NCBI GenBank assembly: GCA_022772735.1
Contig: JALEZD010000023.1
Span: 35,791 to 99,790, forward strand
Direction: 5' to 3'
Source of the DNA: Erysipelotrichaceae bacterium
Lineage (GTDB): Bacteria > Bacillota_I > Bacilli_A > Erysipelotrichales > Erysipelotrichaceae
DNA: 64,000 nucleotides
The notes beneath the pieces are model-generated. The model did not search any database. It had not been told where the DNA came from and worked only from the letters and a program-made list of their open reading frames with translations. The position numbers were made by a program, and so were the translations under genes. This document shows positions 25,191-33,801 of this stretch, one piece after another. The number at the start of each line of letters is the position of its first letter. The first letter of the stretch is position 1.

Positions 25191-26213
25191 ATGATTAAAC
25201 TAACAAATATAAAAAAAACATTCAATACTAAACAAAAACAAATTCATGCGATTAAAGATGTTAGTTTAGATATTGATGACGGGGAAATATTTGGTATTGT
25301 AGGATATTCGGGCGCAGGAAAGAGTACATTAATTAGAATAATCAACCAACTAGAAAAACAAACATCAGGGAATGTAATTATAGATGGTGTAGATATTACT
25401 ACCTTAAGTGAAAAAGAACTTAGAAAAAAAAGGCAAAGTATTGGAATGATATTTCAACACTTTAATCTTCTTTGGTCAAGAACAGTAGCTCAAAATATTG
25501 AATTACCATTAGAAATTGCCAAAATTGATAAAGAAACAAGAAAACAAAGAGTTGCTCAACTTATTAATCTTGTAGGATTACAAGGTAGAGAAAATTCATA
25601 CCCAAGTGAATTATCAGGTGGTCAAAAACAAAGGGTAGGTATCGCAAGAGCTTTAGCAAACAATCCTACTATACTTCTTTGCGATGAGGCAACAAGTGCA
25701 TTGGATCCAGAAACTACAGATTCTATACTTGATTTACTTAGTGATATAAATGAGAGATTAAATTTAACTATTGTAATGATTACTCATCAAATGGAAGTTG
25801 TACAAAGAATATGTCAAAGAGTTGCGATAATGAGTGATGGAGAAGTTGTAGAAATTGGTAGTGTTAAAGAAGTTTTTGAACATCCTAAAGAAGAAATAAC
25901 AAAAAAGTTTGTACAAAATGTTGATAGTGGTAAAAATATAACTAAAATTCAAAATGATTTGAAAAAAAGTTATCCAAATGGTGAAATATTAAGATTGACT
26001 TTTAGTGGAGGCAATTCTGACAAACCAATTATTGCAGATGCAATTAGACTTACAAATTTACCGATAAGTATTTTGGATAGTAATGTTTCACATACTAAAT
26101 CAGGAATGATAGGTTTTACATATATACATATTTCTGAAGGAAGTGAAGAAGATTTTAATAAATTTGTTAATTATCTTGTAAAAAATTATGTGAAAGTTGA
26201 GGTGGTAAAATGA
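25191..26213 (+). CDS. metN: Methionine ABC transporter ATP-binding protein MetN
   Basis: A 340-residue ATPase. Walker A GYSGAGKST, signature LSGGQKQRVG, Walker B LLCDEATSALD and the H-loop ITHQMEV are intact. The C-terminal NIL domain (about residues 262-335) is the methionine-sensing domain that lets internal Met inhibit the pump. The gene begins after AGGAGG downstream of the T-box. It overlaps metI by ATGA. Confidence 0.96.
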   Translation: MIKLTNIKKTFNTKQKQIHAIKDVSLDIDDGEIFGIVGYSGAGKSTLIRIINQLEKQTSGNVIIDGVDITTLSEKELRKKRQSIGMIFQHFNLLWSRTVAQNIELPLEIAKIDKETRKQRVAQLINLVGLQGRENSYPSELSGGQKQRVGIARALANNPTILLCDEATSALDPETTDSILDLLSDINERLNLTIVMITHQMEVVQRICQRVAIMSDGEVVEIGSVKEVFEHPKEEITKKFVQNVDSGKNITKIQNDLKKSYPNGEILRLTFSGGNSDKPIIADAIRLTNLPISILDSNVSHTKSGMIGFTYIHISEGSEEDFNKFVNYLVKNYVKVEVVK

Positions 26214-26863
26214 ATGGAATAAATAGTCAACAATTGATTGAAGCATTTAATGAAACTATATACATGTCCTTTGTATCTTTGGTTATTGCAAGCTTATTAG
26301 GACTTTTAATTGGAATTTTGCTTTATTGTACTTCAAGTGGAGGGCTTTATCAAAACAAATTTCTAAACAGATTTGTTGATATGATAGTAAATATTTTAAG
26401 AGCAATTCCATTTATTATACTGATGTTCATTGTTATGCCATTCACTAAATTTTTTGTTGGAAGTATACTAGGTGCTTCTGCAGCATTACCAGCATTAATC
26501 ATTTCTGCAATTCCTTTTTATGCAAGGTTAAGTGTAATTGCTTTTATGGAAGTAAATAAAGGTACCATAGAAGCTAGTAAGGCAATGGGTGCAAGTAAAT
26601 TTCAAATTATTTATAAAATATTATTGCCAGAAAGCCTTCCTGCTTTAATTTCAGGAATAGCAGTAACTGGAATATCACTCATATCATATACAGCAATGGC
26701 AGGTGCTATTGGCTCTGGAGGACTTGGCAATTTAGCGTATATGTATGGATGGGTTAGAAGAAATGATGCAATACTTTATTCATCAACATTAATTATTGTA
26801 ATTCTTGTATTTGTAATTCAAGGATTAGGTGATTATATAGTTAAAAAGATTGATAAACGATAG
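26210..26863 (+). CDS. metI: Methionine ABC transporter permease MetI
   Basis: A 217-residue permease with five hydrophobic segments. The EAA loop that docks on MetN is EASKAMGASKFQIIYKILLPESLP. NILRAIPFIILM and GGLGNLAYMYGW are typical of MetI. Start overlaps metN. It carries methionine through the inner membrane as a dimer with MetN. Confidence 0.96.
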   Translation: MNGINSQQLIEAFNETIYMSFVSLVIASLLGLLIGILLYCTSSGGLYQNKFLNRFVDMIVNILRAIPFIILMFIVMPFTKFFVGSILGASAALPALIISAIPFYARLSVIAFMEVNKGTIEASKAMGASKFQIIYKILLPESLPALISGIAVTGISLISYTAMAGAIGSGGLGNLAYMYGWVRRNDAILYSSTLIIVILVFVIQGLGDYIVKKIDKR

Positions 26864-26875
26864 GAGAGAAAGAAA

Positions 26876-27730
26876 ATGAAAAAATTATTTAGATTATTAG
26901 CAAGCTTAATTTTAGCTTCATCACTTGTTGCTTGTGGAAGTAAAAAACAAGAAACAACTTCAAATGATACTAGCTCAGAAACAAAAACTGTAGAAAAATT
27001 AAAGGTTTCTGCAACATTAGATCCACATTCAACTATTTTGGAATTCGCAAAACCAATTCTTTTAGAAAAATATAACATAGAATTAGAAATAGAAGTTTTA
27101 GATGATTATTATGTGTTTAATAAAGCTTTAGATGCAAAAGAAGTTGATGCAAATTATTTCCAACATGTTCCATTTTTTAATGGTGAAGTAGAAGCAAATG
27201 GATATAAAATATCTAATGTTGCAGGAATACATATTGAACCATTTGGTTTTTATTCAAAAACAGTTAAAAGTATTGATGAAATTCAAGAAGGTGCAAAAGT
27301 TGTGATTTCAAATTCTGTTGCGGATCATGGAAGAATATTAGCTATTTTAGAAAAAGCAGGACTTATTAAACTTAAAGAGGGTACAGATGTTTTAAATGCA
27401 ACTTCTGCAGATATTGAAGAAAATGCAAAAAATCTACAATTTATTGAAGTTAAACCTGAACTTTTAACATCAGCATATGAAAATAATGAAGGAGATTTAA
27501 TTGCAATTAATGGAAACTATGCAATTCAAGCAAAATTAAACCCTGTAAAAGATGCAGTAATACTTGAACAAGCTGACTCTACAAATCCATATGTAAATAT
27601 TATTGCTGTTCAGGAAGGGACACAGGAAGATTCTAAAATCAAAGCATTAGTTGAAGTTTTAAAATCAGATGAAGTAAAAGAGTTTATTAAAACTACATGG
27701 ACTGATGGTTCAGTAATTCCAGCAGAATAA
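26876..27730 (+). CDS. metQ: Methionine-binding lipoprotein MetQ
   Basis: A 284-residue lipoprotein with signal peptide ending in SSLVACGSK (lipobox VAC). The mature protein is the NlpA/MetQ fold: VSATLDPHSTILEFAKPIL, DANYFQHVPFFNGE, the IHIEPFGFYSKTVKS block and NGNYAIQAKLNP. It delivers methionine, probably both isomers, to MetNI. GGAGAG site 8 bases upstream. A terminator follows, closing the T-box-controlled unit. Confidence 0.95.
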   Translation: MKKLFRLLASLILASSLVACGSKKQETTSNDTSSETKTVEKLKVSATLDPHSTILEFAKPILLEKYNIELEIEVLDDYYVFNKALDAKEVDANYFQHVPFFNGEVEANGYKISNVAGIHIEPFGFYSKTVKSIDEIQEGAKVVISNSVADHGRILAILEKAGLIKLKEGTDVLNATSADIEENAKNLQFIEVKPELLTSAYENNEGDLIAINGNYAIQAKLNPVKDAVILEQADSTNPYVNIIAVQEGTQEDSKIKALVEVLKSDEVKEFIKTTWTDGSVIPAE

Positions 27731-27757
27731 AAACGTTGCAAAATGCAATGTTTTTTT
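27731..27757 (+). terminator. Terminator after metQ
   Basis: AAACGTTGCA pairs with TGCAATGTTT around AAA, then T residues. Confidence 0.88.
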
Positions 27758-27786
27758 ATTAATATGTATATCTAGAGGATAAATGT

Positions 27787-28827
27787 ATGTATAAATTTAA
27801 AAATGATTATAATAGAGTATGTCACAAAAATATTTTGAATAGATTAAATTTAGAATATGAAAATAATTATGTAGGTTATGGAAATGATATTATTTGTGAA
27901 AGTGCAAAAGATAAAATTAAGAAATTATTACAAAAAGATGTAGATATACATTTTTTAGTAGGTGGTACACAAACAAATAAAATTATTATTTCATCAATTT
28001 TAAAACCTTATGAAGGTGTAATAAGTGTAAAAAGTGGACATATTGCAACTCATGAAACAGGTGCAATTGAAAGTAGCGGGCATAAGGTTTTAGAGTTAAA
28101 AGGTATTGATGGGAAAATTGATGTTTTAAAATTAGATGAGTATTTAAAAGAATATCATATACAAACAAATAAAGAACATATTGTAAAACCAGGAATGGTT
28201 TATTTATCAAATCCAACTGAACTTGGAACAATTTACAAAAAAGAAGAATTGAATAAAATACATAAAGTTTGTAAAAAGTATAGAATTCCACTTTTTTTAG
28301 ATGGTGCAAGATTAGCTTATTTATTTGATGCAAGAGAAAATGATATTGATTTTAAGGATTTGAATGATTTAGTTGATATATATTATATTGGAGGAACAAA
28401 ATGTGGAGCAATGTTTGGTGAAGCAGTTGTTTTTAACAATAAAAAATATTCTGTTAATTTTAGACATAATATAAAACAAGGTGGAGGACTTTTAGCAAAA
28501 GGTTTTATACTTGGGTTACAGTTTGATGAACTTTTTAGCAACAATTTATACTTTAAACTTGGTGAACATGCAAATAAAATGTCTAATTATTTTGAACAAG
28601 AGCTAAAAAAATTAAAAGTAAAAATGTATGTTGATAGATATAGCAATCAAATATTTCCAGTATTTGATATAAATCTTGTTGAAAAATTATCTGAATTTTG
28701 TGATTTTGAAAAATGGTGTTTTCTTGATGATAATAAAGTTTGTATAAGATTTGTTATTTCGTGGGCAACAAATAAAGAGGATATTGATGATTTCTTAAAA
28801 CAATTAAAATCAATAATTTGCAAGTAA
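27787..28827 (+). CDS. Threonine aldolase family PLP enzyme
   Basis: A 346-residue fold type I PLP enzyme of the low-specificity threonine aldolase / beta-eliminating lyase group. Visible landmarks: VGYGNDIICESAKD, the substrate loop HIATHETGAIE, LFLDGARLAYLF (PLP aspartate), and the Schiff-base lysine in IGGTKCGAMFG. It should cleave threonine or allo-threonine to glycine and acetaldehyde in the cytoplasm, though related beta-hydroxy amino acids are possible. Start ATG follows AGAGGAT. It is its own unit; the next promoter lies across its stop codon. ltaE is a common symbol but orthology is not certain. Confidence 0.87.
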   Translation: MYKFKNDYNRVCHKNILNRLNLEYENNYVGYGNDIICESAKDKIKKLLQKDVDIHFLVGGTQTNKIIISSILKPYEGVISVKSGHIATHETGAIESSGHKVLELKGIDGKIDVLKLDEYLKEYHIQTNKEHIVKPGMVYLSNPTELGTIYKKEELNKIHKVCKKYRIPLFLDGARLAYLFDARENDIDFKDLNDLVDIYYIGGTKCGAMFGEAVVFNNKKYSVNFRHNIKQGGGLLAKGFILGLQFDELFSNNLYFKLGEHANKMSNYFEQELKKLKVKMYVDRYSNQIFPVFDINLVEKLSEFCDFEKWCFLDDNKVCIRFVISWATNKEDIDDFLKQLKSIICK

Positions 28828-28846
28828 AACTCTTTAATGCTATAAT
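28818..28846 (+). promoter_or_regulatory. Promoter of the CNNM transporter leader
   Basis: TTGCAA, 17 bases, TATAAT, with TGC directly before the -10 (extended -10). It overlaps the stop codon of the aldolase gene. Confidence 0.75.
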
Positions 28847-28852
28847 TTACAA

Positions 28853-29016
28853 CATGTTGAAAGGAAGTGAAATGTCTTGGACGAGTCGCCTATACCAATT
28901 AGGGTATTAATGTATTTATGTAAATATATTTTTGTGCTATTTAGACTAAGACAGCTTCGCCTTTTATTTATACGTAATTAGTATTTTTGAAAGTGTATAA
29001 ATGGAGGGAGAATATA
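28853..29016 (+). promoter_or_regulatory. Structured 5' leader of the CNNM/CorC gene
   Basis: About 165 bases lie between the inferred start site and the CNNM start codon. TGTCTT (28873-28878) pairs with AAGACA (about 28947-28952), and the adjacent AGTC/GACT pair can extend this closing helix. Inside, ATACC/GGTAT forms a tight hairpin. GCTTCGCC followed by TTTTATTT lies just after the closing helix. The stretch is richer in G and C than its surroundings. It matches no riboswitch class I know. Ion-dependent control is a guess from the downstream gene. Confidence 0.45.
28872..28910 (+). CDS. Possible 12-residue leader peptide
   Basis: ATG follows AAGGAAG by 5 bases and opens a 12-codon frame, MSWTSRLYQLGY, ending in TAA. 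Its start codon is beside the 5' arm of the leader's closing helix, so ribosomes here would disrupt that helix. ACG, CGC and CTA are uncommon codons in this genome. The peptide is unrecognised, and the frame could be chance. Confidence 0.35.
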   Translation: MSWTSRLYQLGY

Positions 29017-30273
29017 ATGAATAATAATACAATGATTTTAGTTTTAATAATTTTAGTTTTTTTATCTTCTTTGTTTAGTTCTATTGAAACTGCTTTTTCA
29101 AGCGCAAATAGGATAAGATTGAAGAATTTATCTGAAGATAATAAAGAAGCAAAAAGAGCTTTAGATATTTTAGATGATTTTGATAAATTTTTAAGTACGA
29201 TTCTAGTTGGAAATAATATAGTTAATATTGTTGCGACAACAATCGCAACAGTACTTTTTACAAGATTTTTTAATGATAATGGTCCAACTATTTCAACAAT
29301 AGTAATGACAATTGTTATTTTAGTTTTTGGAGAAGTTACTCCTAAATCTCTTGCGAAAAAAATGCCAGAAGTAATTGCGATTAAATTTAGTGGTTTTGTA
29401 AAAGTTTTAATTACATTACTTACACCATTTACTTTTTTATTCAAATTAATAAAAATAGTTTTAGATAAATTTATAAAAAATGATGAAGATGATTCTGATA
29501 TCACAGATGAACTTATGACAATGGTTGAAGAGGCAGAAAATGACGGGGATTTAGAAGCTCATGAAAGTGATTTAATCACTGCTGCAATAGAATTTAATGA
29601 TTTGGATGTTAGAGATATTTTAACTCCAAGAGTAGACTTAGTTGCGGTTGGTGTGGATATGGATGTTGATAAGATTGAAGAAACATTTAGATTAAATGCA
29701 TTTTCAAGATTACCTGTTTATGAAAATTCAATTGATAATATAATTGGTGTTATACATGAAAAAGATTTTTATAGTCTTTTATACAAAAATAAAGAGAAAA
29801 TTAATATTAAAAATATAATAAAATCCACACTTTATACCAGCCCACATATAAAAATTTCTACACTTTTAAGACAACTTCAAAATTCTAAATTACATTTAGC
29901 AGTAGTTTTAGATGAATATGGAGGAACAGCAGGTATAATTACCCTTGAAGATATTTTAGAAGAACTTGTTGGTGAAATATGGGATGAACATGATACAGTC
30001 AAAGAATTTTATACAAAAATATCTGATACGGTATATTTAGTTGATGGAAGTGTTGAACTATCTGATGTTTTTGAGAGATTTGATTTAGATATTGATGACA
30101 ACGATTTTGATTATGTTACATTAAGTGGATGGGTAAGACATCAATTTGAAGAATCTCCAAAAGCCGGTGATAAATTCCAATATGAAAACTTAGATATATT
30201 AGTTACTAAAGCTGATGAAAGAAAAGTTAATGAAGTTAAAATAACAATTCTAAAAAAAGTTAATGAAGATTAA
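29017..30273 (+). CDS. CNNM/CorC (hemolysin C) family ion transporter
   Basis: A 418-residue membrane protein. The N-terminal DUF21/CNNM domain has about four hydrophobic segments and the family motif FSSIETAFSSANRIRLKNL, plus GNNIVNIVATTIATVLF and FGEVTPKSLAKKMP. A CBS pair follows (TPRVDLVAVGVDM; LAVVLDEYGGTAGIITLEDILEELVGEI) and a C-terminal CorC domain. Relatives export or sense Mg2+ (CorC, MpfA). I chose the ATG at 29017 after GGAGGGAG, not an ATG 30 bases earlier. The long upstream leader suggests regulated expression. Transport is inferred from the family. Confidence 0.92.
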   Translation: MNNNTMILVLIILVFLSSLFSSIETAFSSANRIRLKNLSEDNKEAKRALDILDDFDKFLSTILVGNNIVNIVATTIATVLFTRFFNDNGPTISTIVMTIVILVFGEVTPKSLAKKMPEVIAIKFSGFVKVLITLLTPFTFLFKLIKIVLDKFIKNDEDDSDITDELMTMVEEAENDGDLEAHESDLITAAIEFNDLDVRDILTPRVDLVAVGVDMDVDKIEETFRLNAFSRLPVYENSIDNIIGVIHEKDFYSLLYKNKEKINIKNIIKSTLYTSPHIKISTLLRQLQNSKLHLAVVLDEYGGTAGIITLEDILEELVGEIWDEHDTVKEFYTKISDTVYLVDGSVELSDVFERFDLDIDDNDFDYVTLSGWVRHQFEESPKAGDKFQYENLDILVTKADERKVNEVKITILKKVNED

Positions 30274-30275
30274 TA

Positions 30276-30304
30276 TTGTAATTTTATATGTTTTTATGTA
30301 TAAT
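30276..30304 (+). promoter_or_regulatory. Promoter of the uracil permease leader
   Basis: TTGTAA, 17 bases, TATAAT, immediately after the CNNM stop codon. Confidence 0.7.
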
Positions 30305-30412
30305 CCTTGTAGCGAGGTCCTTTAAATTGACACGAGAGGTCAAAAAGGGTATATAAATTCCGAAGTCTTTTTAAATAAGGTCCTTTGCATGAGGCCCTTT
30401 TTTTTAGGGCAA
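30305..30412 (+). promoter_or_regulatory. PyrR-type attenuator leader
   Basis: The leader holds a TGAC-ACGAGAGG-TCA hairpin (30328-30342), whose GAGAGG loop resembles the PyrR binding loop of Bacillota pyr leaders. A terminator-like stem follows (AAGGTCC with GGCCCTT, one mismatch, near 30377-30400) and ends in eight T residues. UMP-bound PyrR should stabilise the loop and allow termination. The uracil permease downstream supports this. Folding was done by eye. Confidence 0.75.
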
Positions 30413-30423
30413 GGGAGGAATGT

Positions 30424-31704
30424 ATGTCAAATAGAGTAGAAATGATTTTAGACGTTTCTGACAAACCAAAACCAGCACAATGGTTACTACTAAGTTTTCA
30501 ACATGTTTTTGCGATGTTTGGAGCAACTGTTTTAGTTCCAATATTAACAGGTTATCCAATTTCAACTGCACTTTTTGCATCAGGGATTGGAACACTTATT
30601 TATGCGATTATTACTAAATTTAAAGTTCCTGTTTATTTAGGAAGTAGTTTTGCTTATATAGGGGCAGTTAATATTGCCGTTGCAGCAATGTCAGGAAGTA
30701 GAGATGCAGCACAAACAGGGTTATTTTTAGTTGGTATTATTTATGTAATTGTTGCAATAGCAATTAAATTTACAGGGAAAAATTGGATTGAGAAAATTCT
30801 TCCTCCAATTGTTATTGGACCAATGATTGCTGTAATTGGTTTAGGACTTGCAGGTTCTGCAATAAGCAACGCAGGCTTTATAAGTGGTGGGGATTATAAA
30901 TCAATGATTGTTGCAATAATAACATTTACTGCCACTGCATTAATAAGTACTAAAGCAAAAGGATTTTTTAAAATAATTCCATTTTTATGCGGTATATTGA
31001 TTGGATATGTTTCTGCGATATTATTAAATGTTGTAGATTTTACACCTGTTAAGGAAGTTATGGAAACTGGAAACTTCCTAAGTTTACCTGAATTTATTTT
31101 ACCTATAAAAATTGCTGGGCTACAAAATTTTAACTTGTATTTTGGTCCAGAAACAATGGCAATTCTTCCAGTTGCAATTGTAACAATCTCTGAGCATATT
31201 GGGGATCATACAGTTTTAGGTAAAATATGTGGTAAAGACTTTTTGAAAAATCCTGGACTAGATAGAACATTAATTGGTGATGGGGTTGCAACATCAGTGA
31301 GTGCTTTGCTTGGTGGACCTGCCAATACAACATATGGGGAAAATACAGGTGTTATAGGTATGACAAAAATTTCATCAGTTTATGTAACTTGTGGAGCTGC
31401 TGTTATTGCAATAATATTATCTTGTCTAAGTATTGTATCTGCATATATTCAAACAATACCTAATGCAGTTTTAGGTGGTATGGGTATAATATTATATGGA
31501 GTTATCGCAAGTAATGGATTAAGAGTACTTATCGATAATCAAGTAGATTTTACTAAACAAAAAAATTTAATAATAGCTAGTGCAATGTTAGTTATAGGTA
31601 TAGGTGGAGCAATTTTACCTCTTGGAAATTTTGTGACTCTTAGTGGTACAGCACTATCAGCTGTTGTTGGAATTATTTTGAATATTATTTTACCAAACGA
31701 ATAA
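30424..31704 (+). CDS. pyrP: Uracil permease (NCS2 family)
   Basis: A 426-residue nucleobase:cation symporter-2 with roughly 12-14 hydrophobic segments. The first block, KPKPAQWLLLSFQHVFAMFGATVLVP, and the substrate signature GGPANTTYGENTGVIGMT are typical of UraA/PyrP. It probably imports uracil with protons. I chose the ATG at 30424, after GGGAGGAA; a longer frame would start inside the terminator. The PyrR leader argues for uracil rather than xanthine. Confidence 0.92.
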   Translation: MSNRVEMILDVSDKPKPAQWLLLSFQHVFAMFGATVLVPILTGYPISTALFASGIGTLIYAIITKFKVPVYLGSSFAYIGAVNIAVAAMSGSRDAAQTGLFLVGIIYVIVAIAIKFTGKNWIEKILPPIVIGPMIAVIGLGLAGSAISNAGFISGGDYKSMIVAIITFTATALISTKAKGFFKIIPFLCGILIGYVSAILLNVVDFTPVKEVMETGNFLSLPEFILPIKIAGLQNFNLYFGPETMAILPVAIVTISEHIGDHTVLGKICGKDFLKNPGLDRTLIGDGVATSVSALLGGPANTTYGENTGVIGMTKISSVYVTCGAAVIAIILSCLSIVSAYIQTIPNAVLGGMGIILYGVIASNGLRVLIDNQVDFTKQKNLIIASAMLVIGIGGAILPLGNFVTLSGTALSAVVGIILNIILPNE

Positions 31705-31724
31705 TAAATATTTTTTAAAGTTTT

Positions 31725-31749
31725 GCACATCAATTAGATGTGCTTTTTT
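31725..31749 (+). terminator. Terminator after pyrP
   Basis: GCACATC pairs with GATGTGC around AATTA, then T residues. Confidence 0.88.
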
Positions 31750-31795
31750 AATTTTAATATATTAAATAACAATGTATAATGTAATGGGTGAATTT

Positions 31796-32509
31796 ATGCA
31801 GCAATTTTATATTGGTAAAAAATTAAATATAAATGATGAATATTTATTTGACAAGGATGATAGTCATCATATTAAAAATGTATTAAGAATGAACAAGGGG
31901 GAAACTGTTAGACTTGTTTTTGAAAAAGATGCGTATTTAGCAAAAATTGATTATTTGAATAAAGAGCCATTTGCGGTAGTATTTGAAGTTGATGAATATA
32001 AACGAGATTTAAATTGTAAAATAACTTTAATTCAAGGGCTTATAAAATTAGATAAGTGGGATTTAATTTTACAAAAGGCTACAGAATTTGGTGTTAGCCA
32101 GATTGTCCCATTATATTCTTCAAGAGTTAATTTAAAAAAAGATATTGTCATAAATAAAAAAGAAAGATGGGAAAAAATTGTTGTTGAAGCATGTAAACAA
32201 TGCAAAAGAGAGAGTATAGTTTTAGTAAACGATTTGATAAATATTGATGATTGTAAAAATTTTATGAGTGAGATAAATCTTGTTGCATATGAGCTAGATT
32301 TTAATAAAAATAACAATATTTTAAATTATTTAAAATCTAACAAAAGTGTAACAATTATTATTGGATGTGAAGGTGGATTTAGCGAGTCTGAGATTAAAAA
32401 ATTAAATGATATTGGTTTTTTAAATGTTGGTTTAGGAAAAAGAATACTTAGAGCTGAATCGGCAAGTATGTATGCATTAAGTTTAATAAGTGCAATAAAT
32501 GAGGCGTAA
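31796..32509 (+). CDS. rsmE: 16S rRNA (uracil-1498 N3) methyltransferase RsmE
   Basis: A 237-residue SPOUT-class rRNA methyltransferase. The N-terminal PUA-like part has DDSHHIKNVLRMNKGE. The knot region shows LIQGLIKLDKWDLILQKATEFGV, IGCEGGFSESEI and LGKRILRAESASMYALS, which bind SAM. I chose MQQFYIG at 31796 over an ATG eight codons earlier, which would leave a non-family extension. TATAAT at 31775-31780 may serve as its -10. In B. subtilis rsmE-mtaB follow the dnaJ operon; here the same pair is about 26 kb from dnaJ. Confidence 0.95.
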   Translation: MQQFYIGKKLNINDEYLFDKDDSHHIKNVLRMNKGETVRLVFEKDAYLAKIDYLNKEPFAVVFEVDEYKRDLNCKITLIQGLIKLDKWDLILQKATEFGVSQIVPLYSSRVNLKKDIVINKKERWEKIVVEACKQCKRESIVLVNDLINIDDCKNFMSEINLVAYELDFNKNNNILNYLKSNKSVTIIIGCEGGFSESEIKKLNDIGFLNVGLGKRILRAESASMYALSLISAINEA

Positions 32510-32510
32510 T

Positions 32511-33797
32511 ATGAAAAAATTTGCAGTATGTACATTAGGGTGTAAAGTAAATACTTATGAAGCACAGAGTATTACTGAATCTTTAAGAAATGAAGGTTAT
32601 CAAGAAGTTAGTTTTGATGAAGTTGCGGATATATATGTTATATTCACTTGTGCAGTAACAAACACTGCCTCAAGTAAAAGTAGACAAAAAGTTAATCAAG
32701 CAATAAGACAAAATAAAGATGCGATTATTAGTGTTGTAGGATGTTATGTTCAAATAAAACCATCAGAATTAAATGAAAATGAGAATATAAATATTTTAGT
32801 TGGTTCAAGTCATAAAAATAAACTACCAGATTACATCAAAGATGCAATAAATGGAAATAGTAGAATTATCAAAGTTGATGATGTAAGAAATGATGATGTT
32901 GAATTTGAAAATCTTGGTGTAACTAAATATGATAAACAAGTTCGTGCTTATTTAAAAATACAAGATGGATGTAATCAGTTTTGTAGTTTTTGCATAATTC
33001 CATATGCAAGAGGTAAAGAAAGAAGTATGAAGTTTGAAAGTGTTTTGGATATGGCAAAGGCAATATCACTTAACCATAAAGAAATTGTTTTATCAGGTAT
33101 ACATACAGGAAGATATGAATCTGATAACAAAACTTTAACAGACTTAATGAAAGAAATATTAAAAATCTGTCCTAATTTAGAAAGACTTAGAATTTCTTCT
33201 ATTGAAATTACCGAAGTTAGTGATGATTTGATTGATTTAATTAAAAGCGAAAACAAAGTCGCAAAACATCTACACATTCCATTACAATCAGGAAGTGATG
33301 ATATTTTAAAAAGAATGCATAGACCATATACAAAAAAAGATTTTAAAGACAGAATTGATTATATTAGAAAATTTATTCCTGATATATCAATAAGCACTGA
33401 TTTAATTGTTGGTTTTCCTGGTGAAACAGAAGAATATTTTAATGAAACTATTCAGTTTTTAAATGAATGTGAATTATCTTTTATACATGTTTTTCCTTTT
33501 TCTTCAAAAACAGGAACAATTGCTTCAAAATATAAAGAAGTAAATCAAAATCATACAAAAAAAGAAAGAGTTAGAATCATAAATGAACTTTCTAATAAAT
33601 TACTTTATGCCTATAAAGCTAAGTTTATTGGAAAACACATGCATATATTAATAGAAAGAGTATTCGATGGTTATGCATTTGGGCATAGTGGAGAATATAT
33701 TCCTGTATATGTAGAAGGAAATTTTAACCGACATGAAAGTGTCGAAGTAGTTGGTAGTTATTTAAAAGACTTTGAGTTATTTGCGACAAAGAGGTGA
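32511..33797 (+). CDS. mtaB: tRNA t6A37 methylthiotransferase MtaB
   Basis: A 428-residue radical SAM methylthiotransferase that converts t6A37 to ms2t6A37 in tRNAs. The N-terminal UPF0004 domain (VCTLGCKVNTYEAQ) holds one cluster with later cysteines FTCAV and VGCY. The radical SAM triad is C-x3-C-x2-C in DGCNQFCSFC. A C-terminal TRAM domain follows. CKVN, rather than MiaB-type CQMN, identifies the MtaB branch. Start is one base after the rsmE stop region, with GAGGCG upstream. Confidence 0.95.
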   Translation: MKKFAVCTLGCKVNTYEAQSITESLRNEGYQEVSFDEVADIYVIFTCAVTNTASSKSRQKVNQAIRQNKDAIISVVGCYVQIKPSELNENENINILVGSSHKNKLPDYIKDAINGNSRIIKVDDVRNDDVEFENLGVTKYDKQVRAYLKIQDGCNQFCSFCIIPYARGKERSMKFESVLDMAKAISLNHKEIVLSGIHTGRYESDNKTLTDLMKEILKICPNLERLRISSIEITEVSDDLIDLIKSENKVAKHLHIPLQSGSDDILKRMHRPYTKKDFKDRIDYIRKFIPDISISTDLIVGFPGETEEYFNETIQFLNECELSFIHVFPFSSKTGTIASKYKEVNQNHTKKERVRIINELSNKLLYAYKAKFIGKHMHILIERVFDGYAFGHSGEYIPVYVEGNFNRHESVEVVGSYLKDFELFATKR

Positions 33798-33801
33798 TAA
33801 A

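Noticed and set aside
28853..29016. M-box, Mn2+ (yybP-ykoY) or fluoride riboswitch in the CNNM leader
   Set aside because: I compared the remembered conserved cores of these classes and none is present.
28968..29504. A 178-residue open frame opposite the CNNM gene
   Set aside because: Composition is that of an antisense shadow of a real membrane-protein gene; no ribosome site or family match.
30385..30423. N-terminal extension of the uracil permease
   Set aside because: It falls in the leader terminator; the GGGAGGAA site fits the ATG at 30424.
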